64,000 nucleotides of DNA from CAYTYZ01 sp964442385 (GCA_964442385.1 CAYTYZ010000002.1:27609-91608); one strand, 5' to 3'. Counted from the stretch's first letter, positions 26,949-34,753 are shown. Made by a program: numbers and translations. The notes: a model not told the origin generated them from the sequence alone.

Positions 26949-27803
26949 ATGTCAAAAAAGGACTTTTACGAAATACTAGGCATAAACAAAAGTGCCTCCG
27001 AGGCTGACGTAAAGTCGGCCTATCGCAAAATGGCTTTAAAATATCATCCTGATAGAAACAAAGAACCCAATGCCGAAGAACATTTTAAGGAGATCAACGA
27101 GGCCTACGAGGTGCTTAGCAATCAACAGAAGCGTGATGCCTATGACCAATATGGTCATGCTGCTTTTGATGGCTCAGCCGGCCCCTTTGGTGGCCACACC
27201 CAAGCAGGTGGACAAGGACCCTTTACCTATAGCTGGAGTAGTGGTGGAGGAGCCCAGGGTTTTGATTTTGACTTTGGAGGATTTAGTAACCCCATGGACA
27301 TATTTGAACAATTCTTTGGTGGTGGATTTTCTGGGCAAACCCGCAAACGTACCCCCCAGTATAAAATCCAAATTAGTTTTATGGATGCTGCCAAAGGTGT
27401 GGAAAAAGAAGTTAGTATAGACGGAAAAAAGCGAAGTATAAAAATACCAGCCGGTATTGCCGATGGCCAACAAATTCGGTTTGAAGATTTTATTTTATAT
27501 GTGGATGTACTCGAAGATAAAGTATTTCACCGAGACGGCAATGATCTTTATGTCAATGTGGAAATAACCATAAAACAGGCAATTTTAGGCGACAATATCG
27601 ACGTTCCTACTCTCGAGGAACCAATTAAATTAAAGGTCAAGCCAGGGACCCAGCCTAATACCATGATGCGAGTTACAGGTCGGGGCATTCCTGATGTCCG
27701 TTCTTCTCGCCACCGCGGTGATCTCTACATTCGACTAGTGGTCAAAGTCCCAGAAAAACTTTCCAGTAGCGACAAAAAGCTGATCGAAGAACTTGAACTA
27801 TAG
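26949..27803 (+). CDS. DnaJ-family co-chaperone without zinc finger
   Basis: A 284-residue type-II Hsp40. The J domain is at 1-70 with HPD at 33-35. A Gly/Phe-rich linker follows at about 78-135 (GPFGGH, GGGFSG). Two C-terminal beta domains begin near QYKIQISFMDAAKG and include KVKPGTQPNTMMRVTGRGIP. The CxxCxGxG zinc repeats of classical DnaJ are absent, as in CbpA and DjlA-type proteins. As the only J protein in the operon it probably serves as the main DnaK partner here. Confidence 0.9.
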   Translation: MSKKDFYEILGINKSASEADVKSAYRKMALKYHPDRNKEPNAEEHFKEINEAYEVLSNQQKRDAYDQYGHAAFDGSAGPFGGHTQAGGQGPFTYSWSSGGGAQGFDFDFGGFSNPMDIFEQFFGGGFSGQTRKRTPQYKIQISFMDAAKGVEKEVSIDGKKRSIKIPAGIADGQQIRFEDFILYVDVLEDKVFHRDGNDLYVNVEITIKQAILGDNIDVPTLEEPIKLKVKPGTQPNTMMRVTGRGIPDVRSSRHRGDLYIRLVVKVPEKLSSSDKKLIEELEL

Positions 27804-27815
27804 CCTATAAAGTAA

Positions 27816-27821
27816 TACAAT
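27816..27821 (+). promoter_or_regulatory. -10 box of the 214-residue ORFan
   Basis: TACAAT lies 7 nt before ATG 27829, at leaderless spacing. Confidence 0.45.
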
Positions 27822-27828
27822 ACTATAT

Positions 27829-28473
27829 ATGGCCAATACTATTGAGTCTTTAGAATCTCGTTTAGCTAAACCAGAAAATTTACGCCTACGGCAAATTTTT
27901 ACAGCTTTTGAAGCTGCTTCAAACCCAGAGGTTGCAGCTAGATTGATGTATGAGCAAGTTAAACAAGATGTTTTAAAAAGTGCCTTTGTCGAGTCTGGTC
28001 TTAATTTTGATTTAACTCCAGAAGATATAGCATCTCTTAGAAAAAAATACTTTAGAGAAATGAATACTGGCCGAGGAGTTGCTGTAACGAAAATACTGGG
28101 TGGGGCAGAAGTAGCAGCCAGTTTTGAACAATACACTGATTTAATTTGCGAAAAATCTAGATTTAAATACAAAGATGACAAGGCCAGAGGTTTAAGGCAG
28201 TTCGTCGCCGATTTGTTTGAGGTAGCTCTTGGCCAGTACGATGAGGGAGAGAATCACCCAAAGGCAGTTGGTAAACTAAACGGTAGACTTTTATACTCAC
28301 ACGCTCGTCATAAAAAAATTGCCACAGATCAATTGTTAACAACTTTTATTCGAAAAAACATTCCCGAGTCTGACATAGCCACTATGCCTCTTGATACCCC
28401 CATAAAAATACTCACTTGGTTGCTATCGGATGACAACGAACGCCAAAAACTATTAAAGGAAGCCCAAACATAA
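27829..28473 (+). CDS. Hypothetical helical protein
   Basis: A 214-residue soluble protein, charged and predicted almost entirely helical, with no cysteine cluster or TM segment (three scattered-looking Lys/Arg-rich helices near the C-terminus). I recognise no family. It has its own -10 box at leaderless spacing, so it is probably not a part of the dnaJ operon. It begins a run of small genes without recognisable function that extends to about 30110. Confidence 0.55.
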   Translation: MANTIESLESRLAKPENLRLRQIFTAFEAASNPEVAARLMYEQVKQDVLKSAFVESGLNFDLTPEDIASLRKKYFREMNTGRGVAVTKILGGAEVAASFEQYTDLICEKSRFKYKDDKARGLRQFVADLFEVALGQYDEGENHPKAVGKLNGRLLYSHARHKKIATDQLLTTFIRKNIPESDIATMPLDTPIKILTWLLSDDNERQKLLKEAQT

Positions 28474-28560
28474 GCTAAGGCGATATTTACATACAATTAA
28501 GGGATATAAAATTTTATTTCTTAGGTATACAATCTGTGACTTACTAATTTTTATACAAAA

Positions 28561-28992
28561 ATGACAGTATTAAATGCAGAAGTATTCAACGCAGTTCCAG
28601 AGTTTACAGGTCAAAGAATGATAGAGCCTGCGATTGGATTAACTGTTTTTACCTTGTGTTCCAACTCAGAAACCAATATCAACCCCCCACCCTCTTTTTT
28701 CCCCATGCTAGATACTGGAGTAAGAGTAGCCAGACTTCATTGTTCACGTTTTAACAAGGATGTTGCCCAGATTGCCATGAATGTTGCCACAGCCGAAAAT
28801 TTATTAGAAGTCGTAGCGTCTGACCCAGTTTTCAGTACGGAAATACATTGTGCTTGTACCCATTTTCGTCTCAGAAGACAAAGCCAGCCTGTTAGTCCAG
28901 AAACAGAGTTTTTAATAGAGCACAAACATGAGATTTCTAAAACTCAAGTTAAAGCACCTGTAATCTTTGACGACGGATCTTATTTGATGTAA
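28561..28992 (+). CDS. Hypothetical protein
   Basis: A 143-residue protein with five cysteines (including HCACTH near residue 100) and no TM segment. The HCACTH and RLHCSRF stretches could bind a metal, but the pattern is not diagnostic. Its 3' end overlaps the oppositely oriented membrane-protein gene by 44 nt. A TACAAT at 28528-28533 may be its promoter with a leader of about 20 nt. Function unknown. Confidence 0.5.
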   Translation: MTVLNAEVFNAVPEFTGQRMIEPAIGLTVFTLCSNSETNINPPPSFFPMLDTGVRVARLHCSRFNKDVAQIAMNVATAENLLEVVASDPVFSTEIHCACTHFRLRRQSQPVSPETEFLIEHKHEISKTQVKAPVIFDDGSYLM

Positions 28993-29536
28993 ACATAGCC
29001 ATAACCACGGCCCAATTAATTAAGCAAATATATATAGGATAAATTTGTAATACAGGATTCCAGAATCCAACTGCTATAGTGCCAATAAGGCCAGAAAGTC
29101 CTCCCAAAAACCAAGTCAGCATGGTTTCTCCACTTGGGTCTTTATAGGCTTTAGCTATTGTTAAAACTGCGCCAGCACAGTCTGCCATAATTACGAACAT
29201 TAGTGCAAAAACAGCATCTTTTGTTATTGCCCACATTACACAGCCAACTAAAGCTACCACCAAGGCTTTTTTGTCAGACGATCCCAACCCTCCTTCGCCG
29301 TATTTAAGTGATAACAAAAAAATTACCACAACTGCTGTGGTTTGGCCTGCCGTCATCCATAGTGAATCAGTTGCTCCTTTGGCAAGTTGTGAGAAAAATG
29401 CAATCCCACCCAAAGTCGACCATATAAACCACGAGGCTCTTTGTGGTCGGCTTTTCTTTTTTAAAATATCGACAATATACGGTATAACCGAAACTAATCC
29501 AATAACCCCGGCCAGTAAACCCAATATTTGTAACAC
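28949..29536 (-). CDS. Polytopic membrane protein, PQ-loop/SemiSWEET-like
   Basis: A 195-residue protein with about six or seven hydrophobic segments. The first third reads GLVSVIPYIVDILKKKSRPQ followed by ASWFIWS, where P-Y-I-x-D plus a P-Q/R-x-x-SW element resembles the PQ-loop motif of SemiSWEET-type transporters. A similar arrangement (KDPSGETMLTW) recurs in the second half, suggesting a duplicated three-helix bundle. A small-solute transporter is possible but this is only a motif-level guess. The GTG start at 29536 is supported by TAGAAT 5 nt upstream. Confidence 0.55.
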   Translation of the reverse strand: MLQILGLLAGVIGLVSVIPYIVDILKKKSRPQRASWFIWSTLGGIAFFSQLAKGATDSLWMTAGQTTAVVVIFLLSLKYGEGGLGSSDKKALVVALVGCVMWAITKDAVFALMFVIMADCAGAVLTIAKAYKDPSGETMLTWFLGGLSGLIGTIAVGFWNPVLQIYPIYICLINWAVVMAMFTSNKIRRQRLQVL

Positions 29537-29541
29537 AATCT

Positions 29542-29547
29542 ATTCTA
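29542..29547 (-). promoter_or_regulatory. -10 box of the PQ-loop-like gene
   Basis: TAGAAT on the minus strand ends 5 nt before the GTG at 29536, at leaderless spacing. Confidence 0.5.
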
Positions 29548-29585
29548 GCCTAACATTATCGGTTTTTACTAGCCGGGGTGCCCTT

Positions 29586-29981
29586 TTACTCTCTAGGTTT
29601 ATTCCTAGTGGTAACTATAACCCCACCTCTCAATATCGCCCTAGACTCTCCATCCCAAGGCGAGATCTTTAGCCTCTTGCCATCAATTTCTATCAAATCA
29701 TATCGACCATGGTCAAGCCTGGGAGCATTTTTATCATACCACTCATGAAAATGGCTATGCCTAATTCCTCTTCCGCAATAGGATACGCTATATGGGCCAA
29801 TAAATACCTCCTCACCCACACCCGCCCATTCGAGTCTCCATAGATCATGATTGAACCGAGAATAGTATTTAACCACCTTTGATAGTTCACCAAGATACTC
29901 AGCTCTAGGGGTGAATATCTTGACCTCTAAAATCCCCGGTTCTTTTGGTAATACATAAGAATATTTATTTTCAGTTTTCAT
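29586..29981 (-). CDS. Hypothetical protein behind a possible attenuator
   Basis: A 131-residue soluble protein with no recognised family. A His/Trp-rich centre (RHSHFHEWYDK) and the IEIDGKRLKISPWDG stretch suggest a small beta-rich fold. I place the start at ATG 29981 because extending the frame to 30077 would run through a terminator-like hairpin. Upstream on the same strand are an 18-codon ORF and that hairpin. The first codons resemble those of the short upstream ORF (MKTG versus MKTE). Confidence 0.55.
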   Translation of the reverse strand: MKTENKYSYVLPKEPGILEVKIFTPRAEYLGELSKVVKYYSRFNHDLWRLEWAGVGEEVFIGPYSVSYCGRGIRHSHFHEWYDKNAPRLDHGRYDLIEIDGKRLKISPWDGESRAILRGGVIVTTRNKPRE

Positions 29982-30005
29982 AATACTAAATATATAATTA
30001 ATAAT

Positions 30006-30032
30006 AAAAAACCCCCGAACTTCTTCGGGGGT
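30006..30032 (-). terminator. Intrinsic terminator or attenuator hairpin
   Basis: ACCCCCGAA (30011-30019) and TTCGGGGGT (30024-30032) form a 9-bp stem with a 4-nt loop. Read on the minus strand it is followed by six T. It lies 25 nt before the start of the 131-residue gene and after an 18-codon ORF on the same strand, so it would stop transcripts before that gene. Confidence 0.75.
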
Positions 30033-30051
30033 CAACAGAATAGTAGTTACT

Positions 30052-30108
30052 CTAAGTTGCCCCTCCTTGGGGGGCAAACATTAATCTATAGTTAATTCCA
30101 GTTTTCAT
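30052..30108 (-). CDS. 18-codon leader ORF
   Basis: A short frame, starting MKTGINYRL and ending QGGAT, opens at ATG 30108, 6 nt after a minus-strand TATAAT, and stops at TAG 30052-30054. It is read through a GC-rich hairpin (TTGCCCC at 30057-30063 with GGGGCAA at 30071-30077), and a terminator follows 20 nt later. It might be a leader peptide or a truncated duplicate of the 5' end of the next gene. It has no run of one amino acid, so classical amino-acid attenuation is not indicated. Confidence 0.35.
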   Translation of the reverse strand: MKTGINYRLMFAPQGGAT

Positions 30109-30114
30109 AACTAT

Positions 30115-30120
30115 ATTATA
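30115..30120 (-). promoter_or_regulatory. -10 box of the leader ORF
   Basis: Minus-strand TATAAT ends 6 nt before ATG 30108. It is the only consensus -10 in front of the leader-hairpin-gene arrangement. Confidence 0.55.
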
Positions 30121-30161
30121 TCACTAATTCGCCTTTCATGATACTATAAGATAAACCTAAA

Positions 30162-30190
30162 CTGTCTAACAAAAACGCTTTACTAGACAG
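30162..30190 (+). promoter_or_regulatory. Inverted repeat upstream of the macro-domain gene
   Basis: CTGTCTA (30162-30168) and TAGACAG (30184-30190) are perfect 7-bp arms 15 nt apart, an operator-like arrangement. AACGCTTT occurs twice nearby (30174-30181, 30203-30210). No clear -10 box was identified between this and the start codon. Confidence 0.45.
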
Positions 30191-30225
30191 CAAGGTAAAA
30201 CTAACGCTTTTGTTCTTTTCAAAAT

Positions 30226-30230
30226 AGGAG
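30226..30230 (+). promoter_or_regulatory. Shine-Dalgarno site of the macro-domain gene
   Basis: AGGAG lies 7 nt before ATG 30238. It is the only textbook ribosome binding site I found in front of a full gene in the window. Confidence 0.75.
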
Positions 30231-30237
30231 AATTTAC

Positions 30238-30753
30238 ATGGCCAGGATACAGATAATTGAGGGCGATATTACCACAAGAGTAAGTGTCGATGCTATTGTT
30301 ACTCTCGTCAACTCCGGTGGTTTTTGGTTTGGTGGTGTTGATGGGGCGATTGTCCGAGTAGCAGGGTCTCGCTACCACAACCAGTTGGAGCAAGTCCGTA
30401 AAGAAAAAGGACTTGCAAATGGCCAAGTTGTCGTTGCAAAGGGCCACACGCAAAACCACTTTGGGGAGTTTAAGGATGTAGTCTTTGTGGTTGACGACCT
30501 TGTATCGCCACTCGGTGACTTGGTGTACATTGCTCTAAAGGCCGCCAGAGATAGTGGCTATCTATCAGTTGCTCTCCCCTTGATGCGAACTGGTGTCATG
30601 TTGGGAGTTGTAGAACCGGACATACAGGCCGTAGTCAGCGAAATGAAAAACGGCCTAGCCCGTTTCTTTTCAGACGGAAGCTCTGACATGGTGATTTACA
30701 TAGTGGTCTACAATGACCTAGAAGCAACCAAGCTTTTGAATGATTTGACCTAA
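30238..30753 (+). CDS. Macro-domain protein (ADP-ribose binding)
   Basis: A 171-residue protein with the macro-domain pattern: IIEGDITTRVSVDAIVTLVNS at the start, GGVDGAIVRVAG, and a Gly-rich later loop (LMRTGVMLGV). Macro domains bind or hydrolyse ADP-ribose and its derivatives. The usual VNAAN is VTLVNS here, so de-ADP-ribosylase activity is uncertain. Unlike its neighbours it has a canonical AGGAG (30226-30230) 7 nt before ATG and its own strong terminator. Together with more even codon use this suggests acquisition from another lineage. Confidence 0.75.
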   Translation: MARIQIIEGDITTRVSVDAIVTLVNSGGFWFGGVDGAIVRVAGSRYHNQLEQVRKEKGLANGQVVVAKGHTQNHFGEFKDVVFVVDDLVSPLGDLVYIALKAARDSGYLSVALPLMRTGVMLGVVEPDIQAVVSEMKNGLARFFSDGSSDMVIYIVVYNDLEATKLLNDLT

Positions 30754-30763
30754 GAACAAAACA

Positions 30764-30809
30764 AGCCCGCCAAGGATTGCAATAAAATGCATTCTAAGGC
30801 GGGTTTTTT
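30764..30809 (+). terminator. Rho-independent terminator after the macro-domain gene
   Basis: CCCGCC (30766-30771) pairs with GGCGGG (30798-30803), followed by six T. The inner arms add partial pairing (TTGCA with TGCAT-like). It ends the macro-domain transcript. Confidence 0.8.
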
Positions 30810-30936
30810 ACATATCTAGATCCATGATCAATAAGCAGGAGATAAACAAGATGGCTAGAATATAATCCCAGAAGTCATAATCTGGCTGCCTACTCTCTTG
30901 GCTGCAGATATTGCAGACTAAAGCCCATTTTTCTGC

Positions 30937-30942
30937 TATAAT
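30937..30942 (+). promoter_or_regulatory. Extended -10 promoter of nusA
   Basis: TATAAT preceded by TGC (extended -10), 8 nt before ATG 30951. No good -35 box is seen. Leaderless or nearly leaderless transcription of nusA-infB is implied. Confidence 0.6.
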
Positions 30943-30950
30943 GCCTATCT

Positions 30951-31958
30951 ATGGACTACAAGAAGTTACCAAAAACTGAGTTTGCCTCGGCAATTATTCA
31001 AATTGCATATGAACGCAAACTGGCCGACCCTCAAGTCATCCTCGATTCTATTGAAGCAGGATTAGTGGCTGCCTACAAACGTGACCAAAAAGAAAAGGGG
31101 ATTGATATTTCAGACGAATCCGTGTTTACTGTTGACCTAGACGCTGCTTCTGGCTCTTTTCATGTTTACAAGGTTGTAGATGACAAAAGAACCGACGTTA
31201 CTCCTCCGGGCTTTGGTCGAATAGCCGCCCAAACAGCCATGCAAGTTATCACCCAAGGCATAAATGTGGCCGAACGGGATACAATTTTGCTAGATTATAT
31301 CCGAAAGACAGGCACTTTACTTCAAGGTACTGTAATTAAAGTTGATAATTATAAAACTGTTGTAAGTCTCAACCAAACCGAAGGTATTTGCCCAAAAGAT
31401 GAACAAATTCGAGGAGAATTTCTGCGCATTGGAGACCGTAAACTTTTTTTAATCAAGGGTGTCAATACATTAACTGATGAAAAAAAAGAAGTTATCCTCA
31501 GCCGTAAAGATCCAGAATTCATCAGACAACTATTCTTACGTGAAGTTCCAGAAGTTGGCAATAAATCAGTAAAAATCGAAAAAATTGCTCGGTCCGCAGG
31601 AGATAGGACTAAAGTTGCCGTCAGTTCAGCTCAAAATAATATAGATCCGGTTGGATCATGCATTGGCCAAAGAGGTGCCAGAATTCAAGCCATTTTAAAC
31701 GAATTGCCCTCACACGAAAAAGTAGACGTGGTTTTGTACAACAAAACTCTAAATCAGTTTATCGTTAACGCTCTTTCTCCGGCCGAAGGTGCCCAGGTAA
31801 CCGAGCTAGACCGAGATCGAAAAACTGCCCTAGTAACTGTACCTGACGATCAACTGGCTTTGGCTATTGGAGCTGAAGGAAGCAATGTACGGCTAGCAGG
31901 AGAAATTGTAGGTGGATTTGAAATCAAAGTTGTTGGCCAAAATGCCAAAACAGCTTAA
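30951..31958 (+). CDS. nusA: Transcription termination/antitermination factor NusA
   Basis: A 335-residue NusA core: an N-terminal RNA-polymerase-binding domain ending with TPPGFGRIAAQTAMQVI, an S1 domain (about 125-190), and two KH domains, the first with DPVGSCIGQRGARIQAI and the second with LAIGAEGSNVRLAGEI. The C-terminal acidic repeats of Proteobacteria are absent, as in most other bacteria. It modulates pausing and Rho-independent termination. It heads the conserved nusA-infB order, with infB 12 nt downstream. Confidence 0.95.
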   Translation: MDYKKLPKTEFASAIIQIAYERKLADPQVILDSIEAGLVAAYKRDQKEKGIDISDESVFTVDLDAASGSFHVYKVVDDKRTDVTPPGFGRIAAQTAMQVITQGINVAERDTILLDYIRKTGTLLQGTVIKVDNYKTVVSLNQTEGICPKDEQIRGEFLRIGDRKLFLIKGVNTLTDEKKEVILSRKDPEFIRQLFLREVPEVGNKSVKIEKIARSAGDRTKVAVSSAQNNIDPVGSCIGQRGARIQAILNELPSHEKVDVVLYNKTLNQFIVNALSPAEGAQVTELDRDRKTALVTVPDDQLALAIGAEGSNVRLAGEIVGGFEIKVVGQNAKTA

Positions 31959-31970
31959 AAATCGACACAT

Positions 31971-33401
31971 ATGACCAAAAATAAGCTAACTACTAGACCA
32001 CCTATAGTGACCATAATGGGTCATGTCGATCATGGCAAAACTACCCTTCTGGATAAAATCCGTTCAGCCAATATTGCCAGTAGAGAAGCAGGTGCCATAA
32101 CGCAACACATTGGAGCCTACCAGACTAGTTATAAAAATAAGCTAATTACATTTATAGATACCCCAGGACATGCTGCTTTTGTAAAAATGCGCGAACGTGG
32201 TGCTAGGGCTACTGATATCGTCGTGTTGGTTATATCAGCATCCGAAGGCATCATGCCTCAAACCAAGGAGTGTATAGAAATTATCAAGTCAAACAATCTT
32301 AGTCCTATCGTGGTTCTCAGCAAGATTGATTTAGCTAATGTATTTTTAGACAAAGCCAAAGGACAACTGGTCGAAGCTGGCCTTACCCCAGAAGAATATG
32401 GCGGTCAAGTTCCAGTGCTTGGTGTTTCAGCTAAAACTGGTGAAGGGATTGACAAGCTTCTTGAAACCATCTTGCTCCATGCTGAGGTTATGGAATTGGA
32501 ATCCAAACCCAATGAGCCATTTTTAGGTGTAGTAATAGAATCTCAAATGGCCAAAACTAGGGGACCAGTGGCCACAGTTTTGGTAAAAGAGGGTACCCTT
32601 AAAAAAGGCGATTTGGTTTTTACTGAATCATCTGCTGGCAAAGCCAAAGCTTTGCTTGATTACAAAGGAGAGCAACTAGAATTAGCCCTCCCATCAACGC
32701 CTGTTGAAATTTTAGGTTTTACGACTGTTCCCCAGGTTGGGAGCCTAGTTACTGCCATTCCTCCTGCTGGACTTGATTTAGCTCAACTAGCTACCCCAGT
32801 GCCGAAAATCCATGTAGAGTCTCCAGGCGATATCAAATTAAATGTCATATTAAAGTCTGATGCCCAAGGCACCTTGGAAGCTCTAAAAAATAGCTTTTCT
32901 GAAGAAGTTAGGGTTATTTCATCTACTGTTGGTCAAATCAATGACAACGATATTTATATGGCAGAATCAGGTCAGGCTGTAATTTATGCTTTCAATCTAA
33001 AAACCCCTCCTGCAGTAAAAACTCTGGCCGAAAACCTAGGCGTAAAACTCTTTGAATCGAACATTATTTATGAAATTATTGACTCCATCCAATCTCAGGT
33101 TTTGAAACTTATGGAGCCCACTATAGACGAGACTATTTTAGGCGAAGGCACTATAATTGCCGAGTTCAAAATCAATAAAGTGCGTATTTCTGGAGTAAAA
33201 GTTACCAAGGGTCAGATAAGTAAATGGGATTTAATCCACTTAAAACGAGCTGGGGAGATTATAAAAGACACCAAAGTAGGCAACATCCAACAAGCTAAAA
33301 ATATCGTAGAACAGGTAAAAACAGGCTCAGAGTGTGGTATAACCTATAATCCGTATATTGACTTTAAAGTAGGAGATGTTATAATATCCTATAGAAAGTG
33401 A
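31971..33401 (+). CDS. infB: Translation initiation factor IF-2 (minimal form)
   Basis: A 476-residue GTPase that delivers initiator tRNA to the ribosome. The G domain starts almost at the N-terminus with GHVDHGKT (17-24), DTPGH (63-67) and the SKID G4 motif. Domains II, III and IV follow, ending in the fMet-tRNA-binding CGITYNPYIDFKVGD region. The long N-terminal domain of typical IF-2 is missing altogether. No rbfA follows. The stop overlaps the next gene's start. Confidence 0.95.
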   Translation: MTKNKLTTRPPIVTIMGHVDHGKTTLLDKIRSANIASREAGAITQHIGAYQTSYKNKLITFIDTPGHAAFVKMRERGARATDIVVLVISASEGIMPQTKECIEIIKSNNLSPIVVLSKIDLANVFLDKAKGQLVEAGLTPEEYGGQVPVLGVSAKTGEGIDKLLETILLHAEVMELESKPNEPFLGVVIESQMAKTRGPVATVLVKEGTLKKGDLVFTESSAGKAKALLDYKGEQLELALPSTPVEILGFTTVPQVGSLVTAIPPAGLDLAQLATPVPKIHVESPGDIKLNVILKSDAQGTLEALKNSFSEEVRVISSTVGQINDNDIYMAESGQAVIYAFNLKTPPAVKTLAENLGVKLFESNIIYEIIDSIQSQVLKLMEPTIDETILGEGTIIAEFKINKVRISGVKVTKGQISKWDLIHLKRAGEIIKDTKVGNIQQAKNIVEQVKTGSECGITYNPYIDFKVGDVIISYRK

Positions 33402-34252
33402 TGCGAGGTACAATTAGCTTAGCAAATCAACCTCAAGTTGCTAAAAAGCAGGAGCAACCTATGAAAAACTACAATACTAGTGACTTCCAGGCTCAAATCA
33501 CCAAATCTGCCAATATACAAATTATCGTGCCTCAGCTTTCAGTAGATGGTATTGCCTCTGCAGCAGCCCTAGGCTTGGCCTTAAAAAAACATGGCAAGAC
33601 TGTTTCTATTTTCTGTCCTCAAAAACCAGATGCTAACTACAATAAATTAGCTGGCCTGGATATGCTTAGCGAGCCGGTATTAAACCAAGATTTGACCATT
33701 ACCTTGGACTATCCTTTAGATCAAATAGAAAAAGTAAGTTATAACGATGATGGGGGCAAGCTTAATCTGGTTGTTCAAACCAAGCCAGGGGCTTCCAAAG
33801 TTGAGTCATCCCAAATCGCTGTAAACAACCAAAGTGGTGGAAGTGTGTCCGATTTAAACATCCTTTTTGGAGACCCAGCTCCTCTAGCTGACAAATCCGT
33901 ATTGCAAAAATCTACAGTTATTCAAATAACTTCAGTGGACACCCCTAGCTTTGTTCCAGCTAGCAAAATTTTTGATCCCGATGCGCCATTTTCTGAAATA
34001 CTAACCTTTTTAATTCCCATGCTAGGCCTAGAGCTTGATCCAGAAGCATCTAAAAATCTTTTAATTGCTCTTCGTGTTTCCACTCAAAGTTTTGCAGTCA
34101 ATGTTTCTCCAGAATCTTTTGAAGCTGGAGCCATCTGTTTAAGAGCAAGCCAACTTGGAATGGAACAACCTCCAGCCATCAATACCACTCCAATAGAAGC
34201 TGTTGAAGTCAAGCCTGGTCAGACCAAACCCAACCCCACTGGAATGAATTAA
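33398..34252 (+). CDS. DHH-like (NrnA/RecJ-type) protein, probably catalytically degenerate
   Basis: A 284-residue protein in the place where many bacteria have the DHH phosphoesterase nrnA after infB. The stretch DGIASAAALGLALKKHGKTVSIFCP matches the start of DHH domains (D-G-I/D-x-x-S-x-x-A-L). The metal-binding DHH motif, expected after LDYPLDQIEKVSYN, is not present, so nuclease activity is doubtful. An internal ATG (33461) is a possible later start. The tail is Pro-rich and disordered. The homology call is from motif and context together. Confidence 0.6.
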   Translation: MMRGTISLANQPQVAKKQEQPMKNYNTSDFQAQITKSANIQIIVPQLSVDGIASAAALGLALKKHGKTVSIFCPQKPDANYNKLAGLDMLSEPVLNQDLTITLDYPLDQIEKVSYNDDGGKLNLVVQTKPGASKVESSQIAVNNQSGGSVSDLNILFGDPAPLADKSVLQKSTVIQITSVDTPSFVPASKIFDPDAPFSEILTFLIPMLGLELDPEASKNLLIALRVSTQSFAVNVSPESFEAGAICLRASQLGMEQPPAINTTPIEAVEVKPGQTKPNPTGMN

Positions 34253-34391
34253 TTTTCATAACAAAATATACAGGATTAAAAAGCGTTGATTTTGCGGAAA
34301 AATCACCAATTATCTAGTTTATTTTGTATTGTTTTTCCCTAATATTCAACTACAATTACTTTTGATTATCAATTAAAAATCCTCAAGCACA

Positions 34392-34664
34392 ATGACCAAA
34401 AAAGATCTAATCGAAGTAGTCTCTTCGAAAGCTAAACTGTCCAAAAAAGCTGCCAAAAGTGCCGTGGAAGTCTTTCTAAATGAAATCATGAAAGCACTTG
34501 CCAACGGTGAAACTGTTAAACTATCCGGTTTTGGAACCTTCAGAACCAAAATGTTTAAAGGCAAAACTATTAAAGCTATCGGAAGCAAGACTGACAAGAA
34601 AATTGCAGCTCGCCGAATGCCTCGCTACATCCCAGGAACCAAGATCAAAAAAATGGTCAAATAG
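34392..34664 (+). CDS. HU-family histone-like DNA-binding protein
   Basis: A 90-residue DNA-bending protein of normal length. It begins MTKKDLIEVVSSKAKLSKKAAKSAVE and has the conserved core VKLSGFGTFRTK, then a basic arm ending RRMPRYIPGTKIKK. It is separate from its neighbours, with a leader of about 40 nt after a possible TACAAT, and followed by its own terminator, as expected for an abundant nucleoid protein. Confidence 0.95.
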   Translation: MTKKDLIEVVSSKAKLSKKAAKSAVEVFLNEIMKALANGETVKLSGFGTFRTKMFKGKTIKAIGSKTDKKIAARRMPRYIPGTKIKKMVK

Positions 34665-34682
34665 GTTTTTCAGTTGTAAAGT

Positions 34683-34715
34683 AAAAAATCCCCTGAGTTT
34701 TTTAGGGGATTTTTT
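34683..34715 (+). terminator. Rho-independent terminator after the HU gene
   Basis: An AAAATCCCCT arm pairs with AGGGGATTTT across a short T-rich loop, followed by a T run at 34711-34715. This is a canonical intrinsic terminator. Confidence 0.85.
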
Positions 34716-34753
34716 ATTCTTGACAGTTCTTTTTACAAAGAGCAATATAAGAT

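Noticed and set aside
29271..29672. Plus-strand frame of 133 codons
   Set aside because: It crosses the ends of two minus-strand genes and the promoter between them, and its product shows no structure expected of a protein.
30166..30459. Minus-strand frame opposite the macro-domain gene
   Set aside because: The plus strand has a clear domain, SD and terminator. The antisense frame has none.
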